Assembly: GCA_019459085.1 (NCBI GenBank)
Contig: JAIBEW010000035.1
Location: forward strand, 1 to 57,780
Reading direction: 5' to 3'
Length of the DNA: 57,780 bases
DNA from: Kaistella sp.
Lineage (GTDB): Bacteria > Bacteroidota > Bacteroidia > Flavobacteriales > Weeksellaceae
The stretch's first letter is position 1; the number at the start of each line of letters is the position of its first letter. Under the pieces are notes generated by a model. That model had not been told where the DNA came from. It worked only from the letters and a program-made list of their open reading frames with translations, and did not search any database. Shown here one piece after another: positions 9,469-17,096 of this stretch. A program made the position numbers and the translations under genes.

Positions 9469-9476
9469 CAAAGATA
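9469..9476 (-). promoter_or_regulatory. -7 element of the ftsY promoter
   Basis: TATCTTTG on the minus strand, about 50 bases before the ATG at 9420, matches the Bacteroidota -7 box. The nearest upstream TTTG is only 14 nt away, so the -33 element is poor. Confidence 0.5.
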
Positions 9477-9480
9477 ACAA

Positions 9481-9511
9481 AAAAACTACCCAAAAAATTT
9501 GGATAGTTTTA
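9481..9511 (-). terminator. Terminator after the rpmB-rpmG-DUF4295 cluster
   Basis: On the minus strand AAAACTATCCAAA pairs with TTTGGGTAGTTTT (one G-U pair) and is followed by a T run. It lies about 20 bases after the DUF4295 stop codon. Confidence 0.75.
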
Positions 9512-9533
9512 TATCTTCTTTACAAAGAGGAGG

Positions 9534-9689
9534 TTATTTTTTCAAAAAACCGTCAACTTCGTCAGCGTTCATTACTTTCTCTTCGAAAATGTAAGCACCA
9601 CTTTTAGCGGACTTCACCATCTTCACAACCTTAGTCATTTTTTTGGAACCTGCACCGCCCTGAAGCGTTGCTACTACTTTCTTTGCCAT
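9534..9689 (-). CDS. DUF4295 family small protein
   Basis: A 51-residue basic protein beginning MAKKVVATLQGGAGSKKM and ending GFLKK. It is recognised as the short DUF4295 family that follows rpmB and rpmG in Bacteroidota genomes. Its fixed position behind L28 and L33 suggests a ribosome-associated role, which is inference only. It starts 19 bases after the rpmG stop codon and is followed by the cluster terminator. Confidence 0.9.
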   Translation of the reverse strand: MAKKVVATLQGGAGSKKMTKVVKMVKSAKSGAYIFEEKVMNADEVDGFLKK

Positions 9690-9708
9690 TTTTTATTGTT
9701 TTAAAAAA

Positions 9709-9891
9709 TTACTTGATTTCTTTGTGTAGGGTATACTTTTTAAGAACCGGATTGAATTTTTTAAGTTCCAATCTTTCTGTTGTGTTCTTTTTATTTTTAG
9801 TGGTGATGTATCTTGACATTCCTGCTACACCGGTTTCTTTATGCTCAGTACATTCTAAAATTACCTGAACTCTGTTACCTTTTTTAGCCAT
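9709..9891 (-). CDS. rpmG: 50S ribosomal protein L33, zinc-free form
   Basis: A 60-residue protein of the large ribosomal subunit with the typical [20 protein letters not shown] core and the KYTLHKEIK end. The zinc ribbon form has two CxxC pairs; here only one cysteine (ECTEHK) remains, so this is the C-minus, zinc-independent type. Its ATG shares one base with the rpmB stop codon, so the two should be translationally coupled. Confidence 0.96.
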   Translation of the reverse strand: MAKKGNRVQVILECTEHKETGVAGMSRYITTKNKKNTTERLELKKFNPVLKKYTLHKEIK

Positions 9892-10136
9892 TACTTTTTA
9901 ATTTTTATAAATCCGTTTCTTGTTGCTCTTTCCAACGCTTCTTCAATACCAATCTTGTTGATAATTCTCAATCCGTGTGCAGTAACTTTTATTGTTACAG
10001 ATTTTTCCAGCTCCGGAAGGTAAAATTTCTTCTCCAATAAGTTAATTTCAAAACGACGCTTCGTTTTGTTATTAGCGTGAGAAACATTGTTTCCTACCAT
10101 TGCACGCTTTCCTGTTATTTGGCAAATTCTTGACAT
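9891..10136 (-). CDS. rpmB: 50S ribosomal protein L28
   Basis: An 81-residue large-subunit protein with the L28 N-terminus [25 protein letters not shown] (conserved as CxxTGK...GNxVSHAxNxT) and the [12 protein letters not shown] region. It is first in a three-gene cluster with rpmG and DUF4295 and overlaps rpmG by one base. Confidence 0.97.
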   Translation of the reverse strand: MSRICQITGKRAMVGNNVSHANNKTKRRFEINLLEKKFYLPELEKSVTIKVTAHGLRIINKIGIEEALERATRNGFIKIKK

Positions 10137-10176
10137 ATCTCGATGTTCTTTTATTACTACTAAATATTTGAGAGTG

Positions 10177-10208
10177 CAAAATAACGAAGAATTTTTCTGT
10201 TAGACAAA
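10177..10208 (-). promoter_or_regulatory. Promoter of the rpmB cluster
   Basis: On the minus strand TTTG (10208-10205), then 21 nt, then TATTTTG (10183-10177), a one-base-short version of the TAnnTTTG -7 box. It is 41 bases upstream of the rpmB start. Confidence 0.5.
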
Positions 10209-10282
10209 TATTTACGGTTTAATTTTTGAGTTTTTTGAAAATGAAATTTCAACCTGATTAATTTTTGCGCTGAATCCTTTTA

Positions 10283-11086
10283 TTACTTGATTAAAATGCT
10301 TCCTCCACTGCTTTCTTTCTGGCTGGTCACATTCAGATTGCCCTTTTTGGAAACTGCAATATCACCCGAAGAACTGGCCGCTGCAGTTAACTGTCCTGAA
10401 ACCGACAGGTTTATACTTCCACTACTTGACGCCTTTAAATCTGCATTTTCAGCAACCAAATCCCGCGCATTTAAGGTTCCTGACGATGATGCATGCATTT
10501 CTGCATTTTTTGCTTCACCGGAAATGTTGATTTCACCGGACGAAGTAACTTGTGAATTCAAATCAACTGCCCATATTTTGCCGTTGAAACTTCCTGAGCT
10601 TGAGACGTCCACTTCAATGTTATTGGCTTCAAAATCCCCTTCGATATTGGCCGAGCTCGACACTTCAATATCTGTTCGGTCCTGTGTGAATTTATTTTTA
10701 ACGAGGATATTTGCGGAAGAACCCGCTTCTAGTTTAGAAAAATCCTTCGCATAGATCTTTGCTGAAACTTTTTGTGAATAAATATTCAGGCTCGGTTTGA
10801 AATGAATATGAATCTTTCCGGCAACATTGTCTACAAGAATATCATCTAAAATATCTGCAGGCGCCGAAATAACGACCTTCTCTACATCAGATTTTATCAC
10901 TTCCGCCTGAATAGACTGTGAAACCTTTAACTCATCAAAATATCCAGGATAAGTTTTCTCCCGAATCGGGCCTTTTCCCTCGATTTTTGTGCTGAAAGGG
11001 CCAAAACTTACGGAATCATTTTTGCCGCCGCCGCACGAATTTGCGACTAAAGCAAGTGCAAGAAAAGCCAGAATTTGTGTTTTCAT
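10283..11086 (-). CDS. Head-GIN domain (DUF2807) lipoprotein
   Basis: A 267-residue predicted lipoprotein: a hydrophobic signal ends in a lipobox-like VANSC with the cysteine at 18. From about residue 35 it forms the DUF2807 'head GIN' beta-helix, in which SSS-G or SSG motifs recur roughly every 20 residues (for example DVSSSGS, HASSSGT, KASSSGS, AASSSGD), as in stacked turns of a right-handed beta-helix. Such proteins are common in Bacteroidota; their role (putative adhesin or envelope sensor) is unproven. It is monocistronic and divergent from the M3 peptidase. Confidence 0.88.
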   Translation of the reverse strand: MKTQILAFLALALVANSCGGGKNDSVSFGPFSTKIEGKGPIREKTYPGYFDELKVSQSIQAEVIKSDVEKVVISAPADILDDILVDNVAGKIHIHFKPSLNIYSQKVSAKIYAKDFSKLEAGSSANILVKNKFTQDRTDIEVSSSANIEGDFEANNIEVDVSSSGSFNGKIWAVDLNSQVTSSGEINISGEAKNAEMHASSSGTLNARDLVAENADLKASSSGSINLSVSGQLTAAASSSGDIAVSKKGNLNVTSQKESSGGSILIK

Positions 11087-11169
11087 AATGGTTATTTTTA
11101 AGGTATAAATTTAATAAAACAAATCTTAAATTGTATCTTTAAACCTTTAAAAATAACAACACTTTAAGA

Positions 11170-13314
11170 ATGAAAAATATTACCTCCTTATTTTTCCTGT
11201 CCGCTCTTGGACTGGGAATTTCCTGTTCCACTATGAAAAATCCTCAAACATCAGATACGGAATCCATTTCCGTAAGTCAGGAAATGGCTTTGAATCCGTT
11301 CATGAAGAAAAGTACGCTGCAGTATCAGGCGCCGGAATTCGATAAAATTAAAGATGAACATTTTAAACCCGCTTTCGAGTACGGAATGAAAGTTCAGCTT
11401 GCTGAAATTGAAAAAATTGCTAATAATACGGCTGTACCCACTTTCGAAAATACCATCTTGGCTCTGGAAACGAGCGGCGAAGTACTGAAACGGGCGCAAA
11501 TCATCTTTTTCAACCTTACCGGTTCCAATACAAACCCTGCTTTGCAGAAACTTGAAGAGGAATATGCGCCGGTTTTTTCCGGACTTTCAGATAAAATTTA
11601 TCTGAATGAAAAGATTTATTCCCGAATCAAGGCCATCAGTCCTGCAAATTTAGGTTCTGAGGAAAAAAGACTTCTTGAATTGTACAAAACCAATTTTGAA
11701 ATCGCCGGAGCTAATCTTTCAGCGGAGAATAAAGAAAAGGTTAAGAAAATTAATGAGGAACTGGCTACACTTTCCACCCAGTTCTCCAATAAACTGCTCG
11801 ATGCGCGTAAAAATGGAGCAGTATTGATTTCGGATGTTAGGGAACTCGACGGACTTTCTGCAGATGAGATTGCTGCCGCTTCCGCCGACGCTAAAGCTGC
11901 AGGACACGAAGGAAAATACATGCTGACTTTACTCAATACTACCCAACAACCACTGCTTCAGAACCTGAAAAACCGCGCAACGCGGGAAAAACTCTTCAAA
12001 GCTTCTTGGTACCGCGCAGAAAAAGGAAATTCAGACGATACCCGCAACATCCTGGAAAGACAGGCAAAGCTGCGCATGGAAAAAGCGCATCTTTCAGGAA
12101 AAAAATCTTTTGCCGAATGGAAACTGCAGGATCAGATGGCCAAAAAGCCTGAAAATGCGATGAATCTTCTTGCACAGCTGGCTAAGCCGGCCGTGGAAAC
12201 CGCAAAAAGAGAAAGCGATGAAATTCAGGCGTTGATCGATGCGCAAAAAGGTGGGTTCACCGTTGAACCTTGGGACTGGAACTTTTACTCGGAGCAGGTC
12301 CGCAAGGCAAAATACGACCTAGACGAAAATCAGATCAAACCATATTTTGAAGTGGGAACAGTGCTGAACAAAGGTGTTTTCTTCGCTGCCGAAAAATTCT
12401 ACGGAATCACGTTTAAAGAAAGGAACGATCTGCCGGTTTATCATCCCGATGTTACCGCTTACGAAGTTTTTGACCGGGACGGAAAGTCACTGGCGATTTA
12501 TTACCTTGATTTTTACACCCGAAACAATAAAAACGGCGGTGCGTGGATGAGCAATTTCGTGGAACAGTCGCATCTTTTAGGACAGAAACCGGTGATTGTG
12601 AATGTTTTCAATTTTCAGAAACCTGCCGAAGGAAAACCTTCTTTAATTTCCTATGATGATGTTTCCACCATGTTTCATGAGTTTGGACACACGCTTCACG
12701 GACTTTTTGCGGACCAAAAATATGTATCGATTTCAGGAACGAGTACGCCACGAGATTTTGTGGAATTTCCTTCGCAGATCAACGAGTTTTTCGCTCTGGA
12801 ACCTTCAGTGCTGAAAAATTACGCACTTCATTACCAAACCAAACAGCCGATGCCGCAGTCTTTGGTAGATAAAATCAAGAAAGCGGGAGCCTTCAACCAG
12901 GGATATTCTACAACCGAACTTGTTTCTGCAGCTACTTTAGACATGAACTGGCATTCAGTAACCGATGAATCACAGTTTAAACCGGCTCTGGAATTCGAAA
13001 AAGAGGTGCTGAACAAATACGGTTTTAACCTGAAAGAAGTTCCGCCAAGATATCACACTCCTTATTTTGCACATATTTGGGGCGGCGGTTATTCGGCAGG
13101 CTATTACGCGTATATGTGGAGTGATCTTTTGAATGCCGATGCTTGGGACTGGATTTCAACACACGGCGGAATGACGAGAGAAAACGGGGACCGTTTCAGG
13201 AAATATATTCTTTCTGTAGGAAATTCGGTAGACCTGAACCAGGCGTTTAAAGATTTTACGGGAAGAACACCGGATATCAAACCGCTACTGAAAAACAAAG
13301 GATTTATCAAATAG
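11170..13314 (+). CDS. M3 family zinc metallopeptidase (peptidyl-dipeptidase Dcp/oligopeptidase A type), lipoprotein
   Basis: A 714-residue thimet-type oligopeptidase that trims short peptides. The zinc motif HEFGH is at 503-507, with a downstream glutamate in the FPSQINEFF region as third ligand, and the late YAYMWSDLLNADAW block is typical of Dcp/OpdA. A lipoprotein-type signal (LGLGISCS, cysteine near 19) implies export to the periplasm or envelope, unlike cytoplasmic E. coli OpdA. A TATCTTTA box at 11134-11141 may be its promoter. It is convergent with the S9 peptidase. Confidence 0.93.
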   Translation: MKNITSLFFLSALGLGISCSTMKNPQTSDTESISVSQEMALNPFMKKSTLQYQAPEFDKIKDEHFKPAFEYGMKVQLAEIEKIANNTAVPTFENTILALETSGEVLKRAQIIFFNLTGSNTNPALQKLEEEYAPVFSGLSDKIYLNEKIYSRIKAISPANLGSEEKRLLELYKTNFEIAGANLSAENKEKVKKINEELATLSTQFSNKLLDARKNGAVLISDVRELDGLSADEIAAASADAKAAGHEGKYMLTLLNTTQQPLLQNLKNRATREKLFKASWYRAEKGNSDDTRNILERQAKLRMEKAHLSGKKSFAEWKLQDQMAKKPENAMNLLAQLAKPAVETAKRESDEIQALIDAQKGGFTVEPWDWNFYSEQVRKAKYDLDENQIKPYFEVGTVLNKGVFFAAEKFYGITFKERNDLPVYHPDVTAYEVFDRDGKSLAIYYLDFYTRNNKNGGAWMSNFVEQSHLLGQKPVIVNVFNFQKPAEGKPSLISYDDVSTMFHEFGHTLHGLFADQKYVSISGTSTPRDFVEFPSQINEFFALEPSVLKNYALHYQTKQPMPQSLVDKIKKAGAFNQGYSTTELVSAATLDMNWHSVTDESQFKPALEFEKEVLNKYGFNLKEVPPRYHTPYFAHIWGGGYSAGYYAYMWSDLLNADAWDWISTHGGMTRENGDRFRKYILSVGNSVDLNQAFKDFTGRTPDIKPLLKNKGFIK

Positions 13315-13324
13315 AAATCATCTC

Positions 13325-13362
13325 AAAAAGAAACCGCTCAAATCAACGAGCGGTTTTCTTTT
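13325..13362. terminator. Bidirectional terminator between M3 and S9 peptidase genes
   Basis: AAACCGCTC pairs with GAGCGGTTT around an 8-nt loop, with purine-rich sequence on the left and a T-rich run on the right. It ends the M3 gene and probably also the convergent S9 gene. Confidence 0.78.
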
Positions 13363-13409
13363 AATTATGGGTGCGGTTTCTTTTAATCAAAAGTTCAGCA
13401 GATTTTGTT

Positions 13410-15551
13410 TTATTTCTTCAGATATTCATCAAAATAATCCGTTACCTTCTGCATAAGATGGACGCGGTCTTTGCCGAGAACGTTATGTTCGTGACCGGGA
13501 TAAACGAAATAATCGAGCTGTATTCCGTGATCTACAGCGGCTTTTAAAAAATTAACGGAATGCTGCCAAACCACCACATTGTCCTGCGCACCGTGAATCA
13601 TCAGTAGATTTCCTTTCAGATTCTGAACTTTATCCAAAAGATTGGCCTGTTTGTAACCTTCAGGATTCGTTTGCGGCGTATCCATATATCTTTCGGTGTA
13701 CATAATTTCATACATGCTCCAGTCGATTACCGGTCCTCCTGCAACGCCCACTTTGAAAACATCGGGATGTTTCAGCATAAAACTTGTCGTCATAAAACCG
13801 CCGAAACTCCAGCCGTGGATCCCCAATTTCTGAGCATCTACGTACGGAAGAGACTTTAAGTAATCTACACCTTTCAGCTGGTCATTCATCTCCGTTTCGC
13901 CCAAATGCCTGAAAACGGCCTGTTCAAATTTCATTCCGCGGTTTGAAGATCCCCGTCCGTCCATTGTGAAAATAATGTAGCCATTCTGAGCCATATATTC
14001 GTACCAAAGGTTGCCGGAAGCGGGAAAACTGTTTGTTACAAGCTGTAAATGCGGTCCGTTATAAAGATAAACAATGGTTGGATATTTTTTTGCCGGATCA
14101 AAGTCTGTCGGAAGGATAATTTTGCCGTACAGCGGGGTTCCGTCGTCAGCTTTCAGGGTAATATTCTTGATGTCCGGTCTTTTATAATTTTTAAGAGGGT
14201 TATCAGAAGTCAGAACGTTTTTGGCTTTTAAATTATTGGTGTTGATGAGATTTACCGTTCGCGGTGTATCTGCATTGCTGTACACCTCATAAAGCTGCGT
14301 TCCGTCTTTGCTTAAAACACCGGTATGCATTCCGGGAGCACTGTCTAAACGGTGTGTTTCGAAATTACTCCAGTTTACCTTGTAAAGATGTCTTTCCAAT
14401 GGGGTTTCCTGGGTAGAAATGTAATAAATTTCTTTCTTTTTTTCGTTGAAACCCAGAATGTCCGTCACGAGCCAGTCGCCTTTTGTAATTTGGGAAACCA
14501 GACCTTTCTCCAGACTGTAATGAATAAGATGGTTATATCCGGTTCGCTGACTCTGCCAGATAAAATCGGTGTTCGAATTGGGGAAAAACAGTAAAGGGTG
14601 CTGCGGTTCCACATATTTATCGGACTTTTCTTCGAAAAGCGTTCTGATCAGATTACCGGTAGATGCATTATACTGGTTCATTTTCAAATGATTCTGGTCG
14701 CGGTTCAGTACGCCCACGAAAATGGATTTAGAATCAGGACTCCAGGTTACAGCCGTTAAATACTGTTCCTTGTCGCCTTCAATATTCAGAAAGGTTTTTT
14801 TGCCGGAATTGATGTCATAAACTCCTAAAGTTACCTGATGAGAGATGTTTCCGGCCATCGGATATTTGATGTTAACGTTTTTCGCGGGTGTCGCCGACCA
14901 GTCGATTACCGGATAATCGTTTACCATGCCTTCATCCATTCGGTAAAATGCGATTTTTCCGTTGTCAGGCGCCGGGAAAATTCCCCTGTCGATTCCGAAT
15001 TCGTTTCGGTGAACCGCCTGTCCGTTGACGATGTTCGCGTTTTGATCGTTGGTAATAGAGATGGTTTTGCCGTTTCTGTTCAGGAACAGATTATTTTTTA
15101 CGGTATACACAACGGTCTTGTCGTCCGTAAGAACGGTGGTGTTTGCAGCATCTTCCTGCAAAGCCGTCCAGTCGCTGATCTTCCAGTCTTTTCCTAATTT
15201 TTCGAGCCAGTAATATTTGCCGTCTTTAACAAAATATCCTTTGTTGCGGTCCTTGAATTTTACCTGCGGAAAAGTTTTCAGCTTTTTGTCGGCCGAAAGA
15301 TTTTTGTTGATCTGGCTCAGCGATACCAGAGTGTCGGCTTTCATGCTCTGAACTTCCGTGATCAGGTAGGCATTTTTCGTTCCCTGAATATAGGATTTAG
15401 CATCATCCGTCCAGGAAAACTGTGAAATGTTTTTGATGGCGAGATTGCTTCGAAGTCCGTTAACGGCTTCTGCCATCGTAAATTTTTGGTTCTGCGCACT
15501 GAGAATAGTGCCGAAACCCAGGAATAACAGAGATATTTTTGAAAATTTCAT
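13410..15551 (-). CDS. S9 family prolyl oligopeptidase / dipeptidyl peptidase IV-like
   Basis: A 713-residue exported serine peptidase. Residues 1-19 form a signal peptide ending LSAQN. A DPP-IV-type beta-propeller occupies about 60-450 and an alpha/beta hydrolase catalytic domain about 480-713. The nucleophile is S582 in GWSFGGF; the acid is in the HGAQDNVV segment and the base in PGHEHN. It likely removes X-Pro dipeptides from peptides in the periplasm. The PAP2 phosphatase gene is 56 bases upstream on the same strand. Confidence 0.93.
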   Translation of the reverse strand: MKFSKISLLFLGFGTILSAQNQKFTMAEAVNGLRSNLAIKNISQFSWTDDAKSYIQGTKNAYLITEVQSMKADTLVSLSQINKNLSADKKLKTFPQVKFKDRNKGYFVKDGKYYWLEKLGKDWKISDWTALQEDAANTTVLTDDKTVVYTVKNNLFLNRNGKTISITNDQNANIVNGQAVHRNEFGIDRGIFPAPDNGKIAFYRMDEGMVNDYPVIDWSATPAKNVNIKYPMAGNISHQVTLGVYDINSGKKTFLNIEGDKEQYLTAVTWSPDSKSIFVGVLNRDQNHLKMNQYNASTGNLIRTLFEEKSDKYVEPQHPLLFFPNSNTDFIWQSQRTGYNHLIHYSLEKGLVSQITKGDWLVTDILGFNEKKKEIYYISTQETPLERHLYKVNWSNFETHRLDSAPGMHTGVLSKDGTQLYEVYSNADTPRTVNLINTNNLKAKNVLTSDNPLKNYKRPDIKNITLKADDGTPLYGKIILPTDFDPAKKYPTIVYLYNGPHLQLVTNSFPASGNLWYEYMAQNGYIIFTMDGRGSSNRGMKFEQAVFRHLGETEMNDQLKGVDYLKSLPYVDAQKLGIHGWSFGGFMTTSFMLKHPDVFKVGVAGGPVIDWSMYEIMYTERYMDTPQTNPEGYKQANLLDKVQNLKGNLLMIHGAQDNVVVWQHSVNFLKAAVDHGIQLDYFVYPGHEHNVLGKDRVHLMQKVTDYFDEYLKK

Positions 15552-15607
15552 GAATTGAATTTAAGATCTTAAAAATAGGAAATAAAATTGAACCGTTCGC
15601 GTTCGAC

Positions 15608-16312
15608 TCATTCTGCAGGAATATACAGAGCGGTAAAAGGATCTTTTTCCGATTTTTTGCGGTTCCACTGGTACTGATGCGTCCAGTAAGCCACTTTCAT
15701 CGAAAGGATTCCGAGTCCCGCGCCAAAAAGCACATCCGAGATATAATGTTTGTTGTTTGCCATCCGCATTATTCCGACTCCGGTGGCGACACCGTAAGAA
15801 ACATAAGGAACCCATTTATAATCTTTGCCGTATTCAATAGCCAACATCGTCGCTCCTGCGAATGCGTTTGCGGTGTGACCGGAAGGAAATGAATAAGCAG
15901 TACCATCCGGACGTGGTTTTTTCAATGTTTTTTTTAGGATATACACCATTCCTAGATTCAGAACCTGGCCTTTGATGAGAATGGCAGTTCTGTTCTTCCA
16001 GTCGGTTCGGGGCTGCATTCCGGCCATTTCAAAGCCATAGACCGCCACCATTGGAGCAAACTGTGCATAATCATCAATGTGATTGGTAAATCCGAAAAGA
16101 TGCTCATTTCGCTCTTCCAGCATTTCATTTTTGAGGGATTCTCTGCCGTTTCCGTCAAAGACAATTCCTGATGCCATCAGCGCTACAGGAATGTACATTT
16201 TTTTGTACTGAAATCCAAGACGCTCGTTGTCAATACTTAAGGTATCTTTCTGCTGTGCCGTATTCAGCAGAAAAACATTCAAAATCATTAAAAGGGAAAT
16301 CCATTTCTTCAT
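15608..16312 (-). CDS. PAP2-family membrane-associated phosphatase
   Basis: A 234-residue protein with an N-terminal signal or anchor (1-19) and several hydrophobic segments. The acid-phosphatase signature is present: KKPRP, then SFPSGHTANAF, then RMANNKHYISDV, supplying the Lys/Arg, Ser-Gly-His and Arg...His...Asp residues of the three PAP2 motifs. It probably dephosphorylates a lipid phosphate such as undecaprenyl pyrophosphate or phosphatidate; the substrate cannot be told from sequence. A TAGATTTG box at 16327-16334 on the minus strand is a likely -7 element. Confidence 0.9.
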   Translation of the reverse strand: MKKWISLLMILNVFLLNTAQQKDTLSIDNERLGFQYKKMYIPVALMASGIVFDGNGRESLKNEMLEERNEHLFGFTNHIDDYAQFAPMVAVYGFEMAGMQPRTDWKNRTAILIKGQVLNLGMVYILKKTLKKPRPDGTAYSFPSGHTANAFAGATMLAIEYGKDYKWVPYVSYGVATGVGIMRMANNKHYISDVLFGAGLGILSMKVAYWTHQYQWNRKKSEKDPFTALYIPAE

Positions 16313-16326
16313 TCTGTAATTTTATT

Positions 16327-16358
16327 CAAATCTATAAAAAACGCAGTTAGCTTGCGTT
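16327..16358 (-). promoter_or_regulatory. -7 box of the PAP2 gene, preceded by a terminator-like hairpin
   Basis: On the minus strand AACGCA (16358-16353) pairs with TGCGTT and runs into T6, which looks like a terminator. It is followed at once by TAGATTTG (16334-16327), 14 bases before the PAP2 ATG. No gene upstream on that strand needs this terminator; it may insulate the promoter or act as an attenuator. Confidence 0.4.
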
Positions 16359-16446
16359 AAATATTATTAAAATGGAAAAGACGTCCATTAAAATCGGTAA
16401 ATTTACATAGTAAGTGCAGCAGTTTTCTTTTCTTAACCTAGATCAA

Positions 16447-16476
16447 TTTGAACGCGCAAAAGCAGTTCTATCTTTG
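16447..16476 (+). promoter_or_regulatory. Promoter of the YceI gene
   Basis: TTTG (16447-16450), 18 nt, TATCTTTG (16469-16476) is a textbook Bacteroidota promoter. It fixes the translation start at 16517, because the longer in-frame extension would begin inside the promoter. Confidence 0.75.
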
Positions 16477-16516
16477 CACTGTAAAATTTAAAATATTAAC
16501 CAAAAAACAGAATATT

Positions 16517-17026
16517 ATGGCAACAAAATGGAATTTAGACCCAACGCACAGCGAAATTACATTCAGAGTAAAACACCTGATGATTTCTAATGTAAAAGGA
16601 CAGTTCAAGAATTTTACCGCAGAAATTGAAGCTGAAGATGACACCTTTAAAAACGCAAAAACCACCGCAACCATTCACACCGATTCCATCGATACGAATA
16701 ATGCAGACCGCGATGCGCATTTGAAGGGTGAAGAATTCTTCAATGCAGCGGCAAACCCAACCATCACTTTTGAATCTGATGCGCTGAATGAAGAAATTAC
16801 AGGAAATTTAACCGTTAACGGCGTTACAAAACCCGTAAAACTGGAGGTAGATTTCGGCGGAATCAATGTTGATCCGTGGGGAAATACAAAAGCAGGTTTC
16901 TCTTTCGAGGGGAAAATCAAAAGAAGCGATTTCGGACTGAACTGGAACGCAGCGCTTGAAGCAGGCGGCGTGATGGTTTCTGATGAAGTGAAAATTGCAG
17001 GTGAACTGCAGTTTGTGAAAGCCTAA
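16517..17026 (+). CDS. YceI family lipid-binding protein
   Basis: A 169-residue lipocalin-like beta-barrel that starts MATKWNLDPTHSEITF and ends in the DEVKIAGELQF strand, both family hallmarks. YceI proteins bind long isoprenoid or other apolar ligands. Most are periplasmic, but this one has no signal peptide, so it is probably cytoplasmic, as are many flavobacterial YceI proteins. It has its own promoter and terminator and so is monocistronic. Confidence 0.93.
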   Translation: MATKWNLDPTHSEITFRVKHLMISNVKGQFKNFTAEIEAEDDTFKNAKTTATIHTDSIDTNNADRDAHLKGEEFFNAAANPTITFESDALNEEITGNLTVNGVTKPVKLEVDFGGINVDPWGNTKAGFSFEGKIKRSDFGLNWNAALEAGGVMVSDEVKIAGELQFVKA

Positions 17027-17051
17027 ACAGATTTAAAAATTAAGACAAAAC

Positions 17052-17087
17052 AAACCTGCCCATTTTTACTGATGGGCAGGTTTTTTT
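17052..17087. terminator. Terminator of the YceI gene
   Basis: A 12-bp perfect stem (AAACCTGCCCAT / ATGGGCAGGTTT) with an 8-nt loop is followed by seven T. The A-rich left side lets it serve the convergent serine hydrolase gene as well. Confidence 0.88.
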
Positions 17088-17096
17088 GATGCGAAT

